DNA of 64,000 bases from Flavobacterium agrisoli. GTDB taxonomy: Bacteria; Bacteroidota; Bacteroidia; Flavobacteriales; Flavobacteriaceae. Under the pieces are notes generated by a model that did not search any database, had not been told where the DNA came from, and worked only from the letters and a program-made list of their open reading frames with translations. The translations under genes and the position numbers were made by a program. The stretch covers positions 244,997 to 308,996 of the forward strand of contig NZ_JAEHFV010000004.1 of the NCBI RefSeq assembly GCF_016522065.1, written 5' to 3'. Of this stretch, positions 16,311-28,664 are shown one piece after another (positions within the stretch are counted from its first letter, which is position 1; each line of letters starts with the position of its first letter).

Positions 16311-19300
16311 ATGATAACAAATCAGACTGAAAGATTGAATTTTGCCTCTACAAAAAATATCCCTGTATATCCAGATTTTCTAGATGTTCAGGTTAAATCT
16401 TTTAAAGATTTCTTTCAATTAGAAACGAAATCAGACGAAAGAGGCAACGAAGGGCTATACAATACCTTCATGGAAAATTTCCCAATTACAGATACAAGAA
16501 ATAATTTTGTATTGGAGTTCCTTGATTATTTTGTTGATCCACCACGTTATACAATTCAAGAATGTATAGAGAGAGGTTTAACGTATAGTGTGCCTTTAAA
16601 AGCAAGGTTGAAACTATATTGTACAGATCCAGAACACGAAGATTTTGAAACTATTGTACAAGATGTTTATCTTGGAACAATTCCTTACATGACGCCTAGC
16701 GGTACGTTTGTAATTAATGGTGCAGAGCGTGTAGTAGTATCTCAATTACACCGATCTCCGGGTGTTTTCTTTGGACAATCATTCCATGCAAATGGTACTA
16801 AATTATATTCTGCCAGAGTAATTCCTTTTAAAGGTTCTTGGATAGAATTCTCTACCGATATTAATAGCGTTATGTATGCTTATATTGATAGAAAGAAAAA
16901 ATTACCTGTAACAACTTTATTCCGTGCTATCGGTTTCGAAAGAGATAAGGATATCCTTGAAATTTTCGACTTAGCTGAAGAAATTAAAGTTTCTAAAACA
17001 GGAATTAAAAAATATATTGGCAGAAGACTTGCTGCGCGTGTATTGAATACATGGCATGAGGATTTCGTAGATGAAGACACCGGAGAGGTGGTTTCCATCG
17101 AACGTAATGAAATTATTTTGGATCGTGATACCATTATCGACAAGGATAATGTAGAAGAAATTATTGATGCCAATGTAAAGTCTATTTTGTTACACAAAGA
17201 GGATAATAACCAAGCAGATTATGCAATTATCCACAATACCTTACAAAAAGACCCAACTAACTCTGAAAAAGAAGCTGTTGAGCATATCTACCGTCAGTTG
17301 CGTAATGCTGAACCGCCTGATGAAGAAACTGCTCGTGGTATTATAGATAAATTATTCTTCTCAGATCAACGTTATAACTTAGGTGAAGTTGGTCGTTATA
17401 GAATGAACAAAAAACTTGGTTTGGATATCCCAATGGAAAAGCAAGTGCTTACCAAAGAAGATATTATTACCATTGTAAAATATTTGATTGAATTGATCAA
17501 CTCTAAAGCAGAGATTGATGATATTGATCACTTATCAAACCGTCGTGTGAGAACAGTTGGTGAACAATTGTCTCAACAATTCGGTGTTGGTTTGGCACGT
17601 ATGGCTAGAACTATTCGTGAAAGAATGAACGTTAGAGATAACGAGGTGTTTACACCAATTGATTTGATTAATGCTAAAACATTGTCATCGGTTATCAACT
17701 CTTTCTTTGGTACTAACCAGTTGTCTCAATTTATGGACCAAACAAATCCATTAGCTGAGATTACACACAAAAGAAGACTTTCTGCCCTTGGACCAGGTGG
17801 ACTTTCGAGAGAAAGAGCTGGTTTCGAGGTTCGTGACGTTCACTATACGCACTACGGACGTTTGTGTCCGATTGAAACTCCTGAGGGACCAAACATTGGT
17901 TTGATTTCTTCTCTAGGTGTTTATGCAAAAGTAAACGGTATGGGATTCATTGAAACACCTTACCGTAAAGTAACAGACGGTGTTGTTGATTTAGAATCGA
18001 CTCCTGTTTATTTAAGTGCAGAAGAAGAAGAAGGAATGTTAATTGCTCAGGCAAACATTGAAATGGAAGATTCTGGTAAAATTACTGCCGAAAATGTTAT
18101 TGCCCGTGAAGAGGGTGATTTCCCAGTAGTAGAGCCTTCAAAAGTGGATTACACTGACGTTGCTCCAAACCAAATTGCTTCTATTTCAGCTTCGTTAATT
18201 CCTTTCTTGGAGCATGATGATGCGAACCGTGCTTTAATGGGATCCAACATGATGCGTCAAGCAGTACCGTTAATTCGCCCTGAAGCACCTATCGTTGGAA
18301 CTGGTCTTGAGCGTCAAGTGGCTTCAGATTCTAGAGTTTTAATTAATGCTGAAGGACATGGTACTGTAGAGTATGTTGATGCTAACATCATTACAATTAA
18401 GTACGATCGTACCGAAGAAGAAAGAATGGTTAGTTTTGAATCAGATGAAAAAACATACAATCTGATTAAATTTAGAAAAACCAACCAAGGAACAAGTATT
18501 AACTTGAAGCCAATCGTAAGAAAAGGTGACAGAGTTATTCCGGGTCAAGTATTATCTGAAGGATATGCTACTCAAAATGGAGAATTAGCTTTAGGTCGTA
18601 ACCTAAAAGTAGCCTTCATGCCATGGAAAGGGTATAACTTTGAGGATGCGATTGTAATTTCTGAAAAGGTAGTTCGTGATGATATTTTTACATCGATCCA
18701 CGTTGATGATTATTCATTAGAGGTTAGAGATACTAAGTTAGGAAATGAAGAATTAACAAACGATATTCCTAACGTTTCAGAAGAAGCTACTAAAGATTTA
18801 GATGAAAATGGTATGATCAGAATTGGAGCAGAGGTTAAACCTGGCGACATTTTGATCGGAAAAATTACACCAAAAGGAGAATCAGATCCTACTCCAGAGG
18901 AAAAATTGCTTCGTGCAATCTTCGGGGATAAAGCAGGTGATGTAAAAGATGCTTCATTAAAAGCGTCTCCATCTTTACATGGAGTTGTTCTTGATAAAAA
19001 ATTATTTGCAAGAGCGGTAAAAGACAAACGTAAACGTACTCAGGATAAAGATGCTTTAGGCGCTTTAGAAATGGAATTCGAAACTAAATTTGTTGAATTA
19101 AAAGATAGATTAGTTGAGAAATTATTCTTGATTGTTAACGGAAAAACATCTCAAGGTGTAATGAATGATTTGGGTGAAGAGGTTTTACCAAAAGGTAAAA
19201 AATATACTCAAAAAATGCTTTACGCAGTAGAAGATTTTGCTCACTTAAGCAAAGGTCAATGGGTTGCTGATGACGCTACAAATAAAATGGTTAATGATTT

Positions 19301-20123
19301 AATTCATAACTATAAAATTAAGCTGAACGACTTACAAGGATCTTTAAGAAGAGAAAAATTCACTATTACGGTTGGAGATGAATTGCCATCAGGAATCTTG
19401 AAATTGGCTAAGATTTATATCGCTAAAAAACGTAAGTTAAAAGTTGGTGATAAAATGGCGGGTCGTCACGGTAACAAAGGTATTGTGGCACGTATTGTTC
19501 GTCATGAAGATATGCCTTTCTTGGAGGATGGGACACCGGTAGATATCGTGTTGAACCCACTTGGGGTACCTTCGCGTATGAACATTGGTCAGATTTATGA
19601 AACCGTTCTTGGATGGGCTGGTCAAAACTTAGGTAGAAAATTTGCTACTCCAATTTTTGATGGTGCATCTTTGGATCAAATTAATGAATTGACTGATGAA
19701 GCTGGAATTCCAAGATTCGGTCATACGTATTTGTATGATGGAGGTACTGGAGAACGTTTCCACCAAAGAGCTACAGTTGGAGTTATTTATATGTTGAAAT
19801 TAGGGCATATGGTTGACGACAAAATGCACGCTCGTTCTATTGGTCCGTACTCATTGATTACGCAACAACCATTAGGAGGTAAAGCACAATTTGGAGGTCA
19901 GCGTTTTGGAGAGATGGAAGTTTGGGCTCTTGAGGCATATGGTGCTTCAAGTACACTTAGAGAAATTTTGACAGTTAAATCGGATGATGTTATTGGTAGA
20001 GCTAAAACTTATGAGGCAATCGTAAAAGGAGAAACTATGCCAGAACCAGGTTTGCCAGAATCATTTAATGTATTAATGCATGAATTGAAAGGTCTTGGTT
20101 TAGACATTCGATTAGAAGAATAG
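16311..20123 (+). CDS. rpoB: DNA-directed RNA polymerase subunit beta
   Basis: The 1270-residue protein is full-length RpoB. The rifampicin region is wild-type in appearance ([20 protein letters not shown], then [12 protein letters not shown]), followed by [17 protein letters not shown], and the C-terminus has [25 protein letters not shown] start at the ATG at 16311; an in-frame TTG directly before it is not needed. It forms the catalytic core with beta-prime. The leader is long and folded, and the gene is followed by the 321-base rpoB-rpoC spacer. Confidence 0.99.
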   Translation: MITNQTERLNFASTKNIPVYPDFLDVQVKSFKDFFQLETKSDERGNEGLYNTFMENFPITDTRNNFVLEFLDYFVDPPRYTIQECIERGLTYSVPLKARLKLYCTDPEHEDFETIVQDVYLGTIPYMTPSGTFVINGAERVVVSQLHRSPGVFFGQSFHANGTKLYSARVIPFKGSWIEFSTDINSVMYAYIDRKKKLPVTTLFRAIGFERDKDILEIFDLAEEIKVSKTGIKKYIGRRLAARVLNTWHEDFVDEDTGEVVSIERNEIILDRDTIIDKDNVEEIIDANVKSILLHKEDNNQADYAIIHNTLQKDPTNSEKEAVEHIYRQLRNAEPPDEETARGIIDKLFFSDQRYNLGEVGRYRMNKKLGLDIPMEKQVLTKEDIITIVKYLIELINSKAEIDDIDHLSNRRVRTVGEQLSQQFGVGLARMARTIRERMNVRDNEVFTPIDLINAKTLSSVINSFFGTNQLSQFMDQTNPLAEITHKRRLSALGPGGLSRERAGFEVRDVHYTHYGRLCPIETPEGPNIGLISSLGVYAKVNGMGFIETPYRKVTDGVVDLESTPVYLSAEEEEGMLIAQANIEMEDSGKITAENVIAREEGDFPVVEPSKVDYTDVAPNQIASISASLIPFLEHDDANRALMGSNMMRQAVPLIRPEAPIVGTGLERQVASDSRVLINAEGHGTVEYVDANIITIKYDRTEEERMVSFESDEKTYNLIKFRKTNQGTSINLKPIVRKGDRVIPGQVLSEGYATQNGELALGRNLKVAFMPWKGYNFEDAIVISEKVVRDDIFTSIHVDDYSLEVRDTKLGNEELTNDIPNVSEEATKDLDENGMIRIGAEVKPGDILIGKITPKGESDPTPEEKLLRAIFGDKAGDVKDASLKASPSLHGVVLDKKLFARAVKDKRKRTQDKDALGALEMEFETKFVELKDRLVEKLFLIVNGKTSQGVMNDLGEEVLPKGKKYTQKMLYAVEDFAHLSKGQWVADDATNKMVNDLIHNYKIKLNDLQGSLRREKFTITVGDELPSGILKLAKIYIAKKRKLKVGDKMAGRHGNKGIVARIVRHEDMPFLEDGTPVDIVLNPLGVPSRMNIGQIYETVLGWAGQNLGRKFATPIFDGASLDQINELTDEAGIPRFGHTYLYDGGTGERFHQRATVGVIYMLKLGHMVDDKMHARSIGPYSLITQQPLGGKAQFGGQRFGEMEVWALEAYGASSTLREILTVKSDDVIGRAKTYEAIVKGETMPEPGLPESFNVLMHELKGLGLDIRLEE

Positions 20124-20444
20124 TATTCAATATTCAGTGTTCAGCATTTGGTAATCAGTTATTAATGAAAGCTAAGTGCTGAACGCTGAATCTTTATAAA
20201 TTAGTTTTCAGGATTTATACCCGTAAACCGTTCCGATTTTTTATAATAACCAATGGGTTTTATAATTAGCACCTCAATTGAAGAATTGTGGTTTTGAGAA
20301 GTAATTCGAGGTAGTGTTTAAGTCGAAAAGTTTGAAAGTCCAAAATCCAAAGTCATTACTCATGATTTTATAAACTTTAAGACATTTGACTTTAGACTAA
20401 AACAAAATCAATTTTTAATTGCAAATAAATCAATAGTAAAAACT
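20124..20444 (+). repeat. rpoB-rpoC spacer with two word-repeat palindromes
   Basis: The 321 bases carry no gene. A first palindrome pairs 20132-20152 with 20171-20191: all 21 positions pair in sense RNA, 17 Watson-Crick and 4 G-U, around an 18-base loop; it is made of ATTCAG/GTTCAGC words. Small hairpins follow (AACC/GGTT near 20250, CAATT/AATTG near 20275-20288). A second, looser palindrome spans about 20320-20399 and is built of AAGTC/AAAGT words. Its 3' arm shares a 15-base exact match (20377-20391), in sense orientation, with the rpmI-rplT spacer. Confidence 0.7.
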
Positions 20445-23400
20445 ATGATGAATAATAGAAATAATAAAGATAAAAATCTTGTAAAAAGATTTAACAAAAT
20501 TTCGATAGGGCTAGCATCTCCAGAATCTATCTTGAAAGAATCAAGAGGTGAGGTTTTGAAACCAGAAACTATCAATTATAGAACACACAAACCAGAGCGT
20601 GATGGTCTTTTCTGCGAAAGAATTTTCGGTCCAGTTAAAGATTTTGAATGTGCTTGTGGTAAATATAAAAGAATTCGTTACAAAGGGATTATCTGCGACC
20701 GTTGTGGTGTAGAAGTTACTGAGAAAAAAGTACGTCGTGATAGAGTAGGTCATATTAATTTAGTTGTGCCCATCGCACACATTTGGTATTTCCGTTCTCT
20801 TCCTAACAAAATTGGTTATATTTTAGGATTGCCATCTAAGAAATTAGATATGATTATTTACTACGAGAGATACGTAGTTATTCAGCCAGGTATTGCTAAA
20901 AATGCTGATGGAGAATCGTTACAAAGACTTGATTTCTTGACCGAAGAAGAATACTTAAATATTTTAGATTCTCTTCCACAAGAAAATTTATATTTAGACG
21001 ATATGGATCCAAATAAATTCGTTGCCAAAATGGGAGCTGAATGTATTATGGATTTATTAGCACGTATTGATTTAGATGCTTTATCTTATGAATTGCGTCA
21101 CTCGGCTAATAATGAAACGTCTAAACAACGTAAAACTGAAGCTTTAAAAAGATTACAAGTTGTTGAGTCTTTCCGTGAGTCTAACGAAAACCGTGAAAAC
21201 CGTCCAGAATGGATGATTATGAAAGTGGTGCCGGTTATTCCACCAGAATTGCGTCCGTTAGTGCCGCTTGATGGAGGTCGTTTTGCTACTTCCGATTTGA
21301 ATGATTTGTACCGTCGTGTAATTATCCGTAACAACCGTTTGAAAAGGTTAATGGAGATTAAAGCTCCTGAGGTAATCTTAAGAAACGAAAAACGTATGTT
21401 GCAAGAATCGGTAGATTCATTATTTGATAACACGCGTAAAGCTTCTGCTGTTAAAACGGAGTCAAACAGACCATTAAAATCTTTATCTGATTCCTTAAAA
21501 GGGAAACAAGGACGTTTCCGTCAAAACCTTTTAGGTAAACGTGTGGATTATTCTGCTCGTTCGGTAATTGTTGTTGGTCCAGAGTTGAAATTATTCGAAT
21601 GCGGATTGCCAAAAGATATGGCAGCTGAATTATACAAACCTTTTGTTATTCGTAAATTAATCGAAAGAGGAATTGTAAAAACAGTTAAATCGGCTAAGAA
21701 AATTATCGATAAAAAAGAGCCAGTGGTTTGGGATATTCTTGAAAATGTAATTAAAGGACATCCAGTATTGCTAAACCGTGCTCCTACTTTGCACAGATTG
21801 GGTATTCAAGCTTTCCAACCAAAATTAATTGAAGGAAAAGCAATCCAATTACACCCATTAGTATGTACGGCATTTAACGCGGATTTTGATGGTGACCAGA
21901 TGGCGGTTCACTTGCCATTAGGGCCAGAGGCTATTTTAGAGGCGCAATTGTTAATGTTGGCTTCTCATAATATCTTGAACCCTGCTAACGGTGCGCCAAT
22001 CACAGTACCTTCTCAAGACATGGTTTTGGGTCTTTATTATATGACCAAAGAACGTTTGTCTACTCCAGAACATAAAATTTTAGGTGAAGGCTTAACGTTT
22101 TATTCTGCAGAAGAAGTGAACATCGCATTAAACGAAGAGCGTTTAGAATTGAATGCTCGAGTTAAAATTAGAGCAAAAGATTATAACGAAACTGGAGAAT
22201 TAGCCTATCAAATTATACAGACTACTGCAGGACGTGTATTGTTTAACGAAGTTGTTCCTGAAGCAGCGGGTTATATCAATGATGTCTTAACTAAGAAAAA
22301 CCTTAGAGATATTATCGGTCACATTTTAAGTGTTACTGATGTTCCAACTACGGCAGCTTTCTTGGATGATATGAAAAATATGGGATACAAATTCGCATTC
22401 CGCGGAGGTTTGTCATTCTCATTAGGTGATATTCGTATTCCAGAACAAAAAACAAAATTAATCGCAGATGCTAGAGAGCAAGTTGATGGTATCTCGATGA
22501 ACTATAACATGGGTCTTATCACCAATAACGAGCGTTACAACCAAGTTATTGATGTTTGGACTTCAGCAAATGCGCAATTAACAGAATTGGCAATGAAAAA
22601 TATTAGAGAAGACCAACAAGGTTTCAACTCGGTATATATGATGCTTGATTCTGGAGCGCGTGGATCTAAAGAGCAAATTCGTCAGTTAACTGGTATGCGT
22701 GGTTTGATGGCTAAGCCTAAAAAATCGACTGCTGGTGGTGGTGAAATTATTGAAAACCCAATTCTTTCTAACTTTAAGGAAGGTCTTTCAATTCTTGAGT
22801 ACTTCATTTCTACTCACGGTGCTCGTAAAGGACTTGCGGATACGGCTCTTAAAACGGCCGATGCGGGTTATTTAACTCGTAGATTACATGATGTTTCACA
22901 AGATGTTATTGTAAATATTGAAGATTGTGGTACTTTAAGAGGTGTTGAAGTTTCAGCATTAAAGAAAAACGAAGAAATCGTTGAAAGTTTAGGTGAGCGT
23001 ATCTTAGGACGTGTGGCGTTACAAGATGTAGTGAATCCGTTAACTAACGATATTCTCGTGGCTTCAGGTGAGCAAATTACAGAGGCTATCGTTAAAGTTA
23101 TTGATGCATCTCCAATTGAAAAAGTAGAAGTTCGTTCGCCATTGACCTGTGAAGCCTTAAAAGGAATCTGTGCTAAATGTTATGGAAGAAACTTAGCTAC
23201 TGGTAAAATGACACAAAGAGGTGAGGCGGTAGGAGTTATTGCAGCACAATCTATTGGTGAGCCAGGAACACAGTTAACACTTCGTACGTTCCACGTTGGA
23301 GGGGTTGCTGGAGGTATTTCTGAAGAATCAAGCATCGTAACGAAATTTAACGGTCGTCTTGAAATCGAAGATTTAAAAACAGTTAAAGGAGAAGATAGCG

Positions 23401-24752
23401 AAGGAAACGAAGTGGATATCGTAATTTCTCGTTCTACTGAATTGAAATTGGTTGATGAAAAAACAGGAATTGTTTTAAATACACACAATATTCCTTACGG
23501 TTCTAGTATTTTTGTTAATGATGGTCAATCGGTGTCTAAAGGAGATGTTATCTGTAAATGGGATCCATATAACGGGGTAATTGTTTCTGAATTTACAGGA
23601 AAAATCGCTTACGAAGATTTAGAACAAGGTCAAACGTTCATGGTTGAGATTGACGAGCAAACTGGTTTCCAAGAAAAAGTTATTTCAGAATCTAGAAACA
23701 AAAAGTTAATTCCTACTTTATTGGTTTACGGTAAAGATGGTGAGTTAATTCGTTCGTACAACTTACCAGTGGGTGCCCACTTGATGGTTGATAATGGTGA
23801 GAAAATTAAAGCTGGTAAAGTATTAGTTAAAATTCCACGTCGTTCTTCTAAATCTGGAGATATTACGGGAGGTTTACCAAGAATTACCGAGCTTTTAGAA
23901 GCACGTAATCCTTCTAACCCAGCAGTGGTTTCAGAAATTGATGGTGTGGTTTCTTTCGGAAAAATCAAACGTGGAAACAGAGAAATTGTAATTGAGTCTA
24001 AATTTGGTGAAATTAAGAAGTATTTAGTTAAACTTTCTAGCCAAATTTTAGTTCAAGAAAATGACTTTGTTAGAGCAGGTTCTCCATTGTCGGATGGTGC
24101 TATTACACCAGATGATATTTTACGAATTCAAGGTCCTTCAGCCGTACAACAATATCTTGTAAATGAAATTCAAGAAGTTTACCGTTTACAAGGGGTAAAA
24201 ATTAACGACAAGCACTTTGAGGTGGTAATTCGCCAAATGATGCGTAAAGTGAAAGTTGAAGATCCAGGAGATACTTTATTCTTAGAAGATCAATTGATTC
24301 ATACTAAAGATTTCATCATTCAAAATGATAACTTATATGGTATGAAAGTGGTTGAAGATGCGGGTGATTCTGCCGTATTAAAACCAGGGCAAATTGTAAC
24401 ACCTCGTCAATTACGTGATGAAAATTCGTTGTTGAAACGTACAGATAAAAACTTGGTTGTAGCTAGAGATGTTATTACAGCAACAGCTACTCCAGTTCTA
24501 CAAGGTATTACAAGAGCATCGCTTCAAACGAAATCGTTTATTTCGGCTGCATCGTTCCAGGAAACTACTAAAGTGTTGAATGAAGCTGCAGTTGCTGGTA
24601 AAGTAGATGACTTAGAAGGCTTAAAAGAAAATGTTATCGTGGGTCACAGAATTCCTGCAGGTACAGGTATGAGAGAATACGACAACATTATCGTTGGATC
24701 AAAAGAAGATTACAACGAAATGATGGCCAACAAAGAAGAGTATATTTACTAA
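20445..24752 (+). CDS. rpoC: DNA-directed RNA polymerase subunit beta-prime
   Basis: The 1435-residue protein has the N-terminal zinc ribbon ([20 protein letters not shown]), the catalytic [14 protein letters not shown] triad of aspartates, the bridge/trigger region ending [19 protein letters not shown], and a second zinc site ([13 protein letters not shown]). Length is normal for Bacteroidota. The start is ATG at 20445 with a second ATG directly after it; either is possible. Confidence 0.99.
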   Translation: MMNNRNNKDKNLVKRFNKISIGLASPESILKESRGEVLKPETINYRTHKPERDGLFCERIFGPVKDFECACGKYKRIRYKGIICDRCGVEVTEKKVRRDRVGHINLVVPIAHIWYFRSLPNKIGYILGLPSKKLDMIIYYERYVVIQPGIAKNADGESLQRLDFLTEEEYLNILDSLPQENLYLDDMDPNKFVAKMGAECIMDLLARIDLDALSYELRHSANNETSKQRKTEALKRLQVVESFRESNENRENRPEWMIMKVVPVIPPELRPLVPLDGGRFATSDLNDLYRRVIIRNNRLKRLMEIKAPEVILRNEKRMLQESVDSLFDNTRKASAVKTESNRPLKSLSDSLKGKQGRFRQNLLGKRVDYSARSVIVVGPELKLFECGLPKDMAAELYKPFVIRKLIERGIVKTVKSAKKIIDKKEPVVWDILENVIKGHPVLLNRAPTLHRLGIQAFQPKLIEGKAIQLHPLVCTAFNADFDGDQMAVHLPLGPEAILEAQLLMLASHNILNPANGAPITVPSQDMVLGLYYMTKERLSTPEHKILGEGLTFYSAEEVNIALNEERLELNARVKIRAKDYNETGELAYQIIQTTAGRVLFNEVVPEAAGYINDVLTKKNLRDIIGHILSVTDVPTTAAFLDDMKNMGYKFAFRGGLSFSLGDIRIPEQKTKLIADAREQVDGISMNYNMGLITNNERYNQVIDVWTSANAQLTELAMKNIREDQQGFNSVYMMLDSGARGSKEQIRQLTGMRGLMAKPKKSTAGGGEIIENPILSNFKEGLSILEYFISTHGARKGLADTALKTADAGYLTRRLHDVSQDVIVNIEDCGTLRGVEVSALKKNEEIVESLGERILGRVALQDVVNPLTNDILVASGEQITEAIVKVIDASPIEKVEVRSPLTCEALKGICAKCYGRNLATGKMTQRGEAVGVIAAQSIGEPGTQLTLRTFHVGGVAGGISEESSIVTKFNGRLEIEDLKTVKGEDSEGNEVDIVISRSTELKLVDEKTGIVLNTHNIPYGSSIFVNDGQSVSKGDVICKWDPYNGVIVSEFTGKIAYEDLEQGQTFMVEIDEQTGFQEKVISESRNKKLIPTLLVYGKDGELIRSYNLPVGAHLMVDNGEKIKAGKVLVKIPRRSSKSGDITGGLPRITELLEARNPSNPAVVSEIDGVVSFGKIKRGNREIVIESKFGEIKKYLVKLSSQILVQENDFVRAGSPLSDGAITPDDILRIQGPSAVQQYLVNEIQEVYRLQGVKINDKHFEVVIRQMMRKVKVEDPGDTLFLEDQLIHTKDFIIQNDNLYGMKVVEDAGDSAVLKPGQIVTPRQLRDENSLLKRTDKNLVVARDVITATATPVLQGITRASLQTKSFISAASFQETTKVLNEAAVAGKVDDLEGLKENVIVGHRIPAGTGMREYDNIIVGSKEDYNEMMANKEEYIY

Positions 24753-24754
24753 TT

Positions 24755-24822
24755 AATTTAGAGATTGAAAGAGGTATTAATCTTTCAATCTCTAAATTTT
24801 TTCAATCTTTAAATTGAAAAAA
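24755..24822 (+). promoter_or_regulatory. Two alternative hairpins between rpoC and the DUF3467 gene
   Basis: A perfect 17-base-pair stem (24755-24771 with 24782-24798) is followed by a T-run and looks like a terminator. A second perfect 10-base-pair stem (TTTTTTCAAT at 24797-24806 with ATTGAAAAAA at 24813-24822) shares two bases with the first and ends right before the ATG at 24823. The arrangement suggests partial termination or translational control of the last gene. Confidence 0.6.
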
Positions 24823-25125
24823 ATGAAAGACCAACAAGAGCAAATAAATATTGAATTGGATGAGACTATTGCCGAAGGAATTTATTCCAATTTGGCCATT
24901 ATCAATCATTCTGCTTCTGAATTTGTTTTAGATTTTGTAAATATCATGCCTGGACTTCCTAAAGCGAAGGTTAAATCTAGAATTGTTTTAACACCGCAAC
25001 ATGCCAAACGCTTGTTAAAGGCAATAGGTGAAAATATTCACCGATTTGAGTTAGCGCATGGTGAAATTAAAGAGACAGATAATGCTCCGATTCCGTTGAA
25101 TTTTGGTCCTCCAGGACAAGCCTAA
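24823..25125 (+). CDS. DUF3467 family protein
   Basis: A 100-residue protein: INIELDETIAEGIYSNLAIINHSASEFVLDFVNIMPGLPKAKVKSRIVLTP is the DUF3467 core, a small family often found after RNA polymerase genes in Bacteroidota. No function is established. I start at the ATG at 24823 instead of the upstream TTG, which lies inside a hairpin. It is separated from rpoC by a terminator-like hairpin and ends at a strong terminator that overlaps its own stop codon. Confidence 0.85.
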   Translation: MKDQQEQINIELDETIAEGIYSNLAIINHSASEFVLDFVNIMPGLPKAKVKSRIVLTPQHAKRLLKAIGENIHRFELAHGEIKETDNAPIPLNFGPPGQA

Positions 25126-25163
25126 ATAAAAAAGCTCCATTTTTAATGGGGCTTTTTTATTTA
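25123..25163 (+). terminator. Terminator of the rpoBC/DUF3467 operon
   Basis: An 18-base-pair stem (25123-25140 with 25146-25163, one G-U in sense RNA) whose 5' arm begins with the stop codon of the DUF3467 gene. Confidence 0.9.
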
Positions 25164-25292
25164 GGTACTTTATCGTTGTTTTTTGCTTTTTATCGATTTA
25201 ATCAAAGGTTATAAAAAAAGTGTTGTACCTTAATGAAGGTTAATATTTAGGATTGTTTATAAATTAGTTAGTATTTTGTAAAAAAAAGGAAC

Positions 25293-25325
25293 GGCTGTCA
25301 TTTGAATAGACAGCCTTTTTTTTTA
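25293..25325 (-). terminator. Bidirectional terminator, serving prfC on the minus strand
   Basis: GGCTGTC (25293-25299) pairs with GACAGCC (25309-25315), with a run of A before and of T after. It sits 10 bases past the prfC stop and can also back up the plus-strand terminator. The stem core is the same as in the SusCD terminator at 2137. Confidence 0.75.
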
Positions 25326-25334
25326 TAAATTTCA

Positions 25335-26924
25335 TTAATCAAATTCCGAAGTAAAATACAATTTTACTGTTGGGTATTTATTTTGCGTCATCTGGATAGT
25401 AAAATCTGAATCAGCCAAAAACACCAATTGTCCGTATTTATCATGAGCAAGGAATTTCTGTTTGATGCGTTTAAATTCTTTGAATTCGTCGTTTTTAGCA
25501 TCATCTGGCTTTACCCAGCATGCTTTGTGAACGGGAAAATTTTCATAAGTACATTTGGCACCGTACTCGTGTTCCAAACGGTACTGAATTACTTCGTATT
25601 GCAGCGCTCCAACGGTACCAATTACTTTTCGGTTGTTCATTTCCAAAGTAAATAATTGTGCTACTCCTTCATCCATTAATTGATCAATTCCTTTTTCCAA
25701 TTGTTTTGATTTTAAAGGATCGGCATTATTAATATAACGGAAATGCTCGGGAGAAAAACTTGGAATTCCTTTAAAACTCATTTGTTCGCCTTCGGTAAGG
25801 GTGTCTCCAATTTTAAAATTTCCGGTATCATGCAAACCAACAATATCGCCTGGATAAGAGATGTCAATGATTTCTTTCTTTTCGGCAAAAAAGGCATTCG
25901 GACTAGAAAATTTTAAATTTTTCTTTTGACGGACATGAAAATACGGTTTGTTACGCTCAAAAGTGCCCGATACAATTTTAATAAAAGCCAATCGGTCTCG
26001 GTGTTTAGGATCCATATTGGCGTGAATTTTAAAAACAAAACCAGACATTTTAGTTTCTGTAGGTTCAACCAAGCGCGTCTCCGATTCTTTTGCTCTTGGA
26101 GTGGGTGCTATCGATACAAAACAATCCAAAAGTTCGCGAACACCAAAATTATTTAAAGCAGAACCAAAAAATACAGGTTGTAGTTTTCCTTCTAGATAAT
26201 CCTGGCGATCAAATTTTGGGTAGACTTCATCAATTAATTCGAGTTCTTCACGTAATTTTTGAGCTGGTTTTTGTCCGATGATTTTTTCGAGTTCAGGATT
26301 TTGAACGTCTTCAAAGGCTATCGTTTCTTCAATATTTTTTCGGCTATCACCACTAAATAAATTAATGTTTTGTTCCCAAAGATTGTAGATTCCCTGAAAA
26401 TCATAACCCATTCCGATAGGAAAACTCAATGGAGTTACCGTTAGCCCTAATTTTTGTTCAACTTCATCCATCAAATCGAAAGCATCATGACCTTCTCGAT
26501 CCAACTTGTTAATGAAAACAATTATCGGAATTTTACGCATTCTACATACCGCCACTAATTTCTCGGTTTGTTCTTCGACCCCTTTAGCAACGTCAATTAC
26601 CACAATCACACTGTCAACCGCTGTTAAAGTTCTAAAAGTATCTTCAGCGAAGTCCTTGTGACCTGGTGTATCCAGAATGTTGATTTTTTTGTCTTTATAA
26701 TTAAAGGCTAAAACCGAAGTAGAAACCGAAATCCCTCTTTGACGCTCAATTTCCATGAAATCACTCGTGGCACCTTTTTTAATTTTATTGTTTTTAACCG
26801 CTCCTGCTTCTTGAATCGCTCCTCCGAAAAGCAATAATTTTTCTGTCAAGGTTGTTTTACCAGCATCGGGATGCGAGATAATTCCGAATGTACGTCTACG
26901 TTGTATTTCTTCTAAAAAGCTCAT
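25335..26924 (-). CDS. prfC: Peptide chain release factor 3
   Basis: A 529-residue translational GTPase from the ATG at 26924 (MSFLEEIQRRRTFGIISH): P-loop SHPDAGKT, RQRGISVSTSV, DTPGHKDF, NKLD. These and the C-terminal KAC-WVKPDD region identify RF3, which recycles RF1/RF2 after termination. An in-frame TTG upstream (26945) falls in the promoter box and is rejected. Monocistronic. Confidence 0.95.
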   Translation of the reverse strand: MSFLEEIQRRRTFGIISHPDAGKTTLTEKLLLFGGAIQEAGAVKNNKIKKGATSDFMEIERQRGISVSTSVLAFNYKDKKINILDTPGHKDFAEDTFRTLTAVDSVIVVIDVAKGVEEQTEKLVAVCRMRKIPIIVFINKLDREGHDAFDLMDEVEQKLGLTVTPLSFPIGMGYDFQGIYNLWEQNINLFSGDSRKNIEETIAFEDVQNPELEKIIGQKPAQKLREELELIDEVYPKFDRQDYLEGKLQPVFFGSALNNFGVRELLDCFVSIAPTPRAKESETRLVEPTETKMSGFVFKIHANMDPKHRDRLAFIKIVSGTFERNKPYFHVRQKKNLKFSSPNAFFAEKKEIIDISYPGDIVGLHDTGNFKIGDTLTEGEQMSFKGIPSFSPEHFRYINNADPLKSKQLEKGIDQLMDEGVAQLFTLEMNNRKVIGTVGALQYEVIQYRLEHEYGAKCTYENFPVHKACWVKPDDAKNDEFKEFKRIKQKFLAHDKYGQLVFLADSDFTIQMTQNKYPTVKLYFTSEFD

Positions 26925-26942
26925 ATTTTCTTCAATAAGTTG

Positions 26943-26950
26943 CAAAAGTA
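26943..26950 (-). promoter_or_regulatory. -7 promoter box TACTTTTG of prfC
   Basis: On the minus strand TACTTTTG ends 18 bases before the prfC ATG, giving a near-leaderless transcript and fixing the start at 26924. The remainder of 26951-27217 is A+T-rich and shows no gene I can support. Confidence 0.7.
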
Positions 26951-27217
26951 CTACTATTTGCTGCTTTATGAAAATTAAATATAAGCTGATGTTGTGCTGA
27001 ATTGTAGCTATGCAAGTGTTGTTTTAACTGCTCTTTTTTTGTTTGGTCTATGAAAATTCGGGAGTGCTATATAATTTTATGTTAATAGTATAGGGGATAG
27101 TTGCTTTATGTGATTGAATTGTTATTTTTGTTGGGCATATTTTTATATGAATATTGTGACTATCTAATTGTTTAACACGCTGAAATGCCTTGTTGAACAC
27201 AACTAAATTAAGAGAGA

Positions 27218-28648
27218 ATGCTTTTAAAAAAATCGCTAATTCCAAATAAGAACTTTAAAATTGTATTTGGATTCCTTTTGTTGTTTTTATGTGGTTCTGT
27301 ACTACAAGCTCAGGAGATAATTAAAGAAGATGTTGCCGAAAAACCGGTTGACCTTTCTGTAAATCAAAAAAGAAAAATTGACGGTATCATTGCAACAGTT
27401 GGTGATTATATTGTTTTAGATTCGGATATTGATAAAGCATTCTTGGAAATCACGGCTCAAGGTGGTTCGGTTTCTGGAATTACGCGTTGCCAAATGTTAG
27501 GTAAATTATTAGAGGATAAACTCTATGCCCATCAAGCCATTCAGGATAGTATTATTGTAACGGATGCCGAAGTAAAAGGGATGATGGATCAACGATTGGA
27601 TTATATGATGAAACAAGTAGGGTCCATAGATAAAATTGTTGAGTACTATAAAAAAGGTTCTGTTGAAGAATTTAAATCGTATTTTTTTGATATTTTGAAA
27701 GAACAACAACTTTCTTCACAAATGCAAAAAAAGATAGTTGACGAAGTTGAAATCACGCCAGAGGAAGTTCGTAATTTCTTCAAAAAAATCCCAAAAGACG
27801 AATTGCCTCAGTTTGGTGCCGAAATGGAAATTGCTCAAATTGTAGCAAAACCAATTGTCTCGCAAGCTGAAAAGCAAAAGGTAATTGATAAGCTAAACGA
27901 GTTTAAACGAGAAGTAGAAAATGGTGCAAGTTTTGCGACCAAAGCAGTGCTTTACTCTAAAGATCCAGGCTCTAGTTCTAACGGAGGTTATTATAAAATA
28001 AACCGAAAAACAGGATTTGCAAAAGAATTTAAAGATGTAGCATTTAGTTTGCAAGAAGGGGAAGTTTCGGCTCCTTTCGAAACGGATTTTGGTTTTCATA
28101 TTATTAAAGTTGAAAAAATTAAAGGACAAGAAGTAGAATTACGCCACATTTTGTTAGTCCCTTCTGTTTCCGAAGATGCTTTGAATGAAGCCAAAGAGCG
28201 CATCACTTTAATTCGAAATAAAATTATAAATAAAGAAATTTCGTTTGCAGATGCGGCTAGAACCGAATCGGATCAAAAAGAAACTCGAGCTAACGGTGGA
28301 ACTTTAATTAATACCGATACCCAAGATACTCGTTTCGAATTGACAAAAATGAATCCGACAATGTATACGCGAATTTCTAATTTGAAGGATGATGAAGTGT
28401 CGCAGCCAATTTTGGATACGGATGAAAAAGGAGAAAAAAGTTATGTGATTTTAACGGTAACCAACCGAATTAATGAACATACTGCCGATTATGCATTGGA
28501 CTATGTGAAAATTAAAGATTTGGCTTTGAAAGAAAAACAAATAGACGCCATTGGAAAATGGTTTGATGAAAAAATCAAAGAAACCTATATTAAAATCATT
28601 GGCGAATACAAAGAATGTGATTTCACCAATAACTGGTTGAAAAAATAA
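27218..28648 (+). CDS. SurA-like peptidyl-prolyl isomerase / chaperone
   Basis: A 476-residue exported protein with a signal peptide (hydrophobic FGFLLLFLCGSVLQAQ, cut after AQA-type site near residue 31), a SurA N-terminal-like helical domain containing KIDGIIATVGDYIVLDSDID (about 50-170), and two parvulin domains (about 200-300, with GGYYKINRKTGFAKEFKDVAF and SAPFETDFGFHIIKVE; about 303-410, with VELRHILL and ARTESDQ). It should help outer-membrane proteins fold in the periplasm. Flavobacteria often carry two or more of these, so I leave the symbol blank. Confidence 0.85.
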   Translation: MLLKKSLIPNKNFKIVFGFLLLFLCGSVLQAQEIIKEDVAEKPVDLSVNQKRKIDGIIATVGDYIVLDSDIDKAFLEITAQGGSVSGITRCQMLGKLLEDKLYAHQAIQDSIIVTDAEVKGMMDQRLDYMMKQVGSIDKIVEYYKKGSVEEFKSYFFDILKEQQLSSQMQKKIVDEVEITPEEVRNFFKKIPKDELPQFGAEMEIAQIVAKPIVSQAEKQKVIDKLNEFKREVENGASFATKAVLYSKDPGSSSNGGYYKINRKTGFAKEFKDVAFSLQEGEVSAPFETDFGFHIIKVEKIKGQEVELRHILLVPSVSEDALNEAKERITLIRNKIINKEISFADAARTESDQKETRANGGTLINTDTQDTRFELTKMNPTMYTRISNLKDDEVSQPILDTDEKGEKSYVILTVTNRINEHTADYALDYVKIKDLALKEKQIDAIGKWFDEKIKETYIKIIGEYKECDFTNNWLKK

Positions 28649-28664
28649 TTTGTAAAAAATAAAG

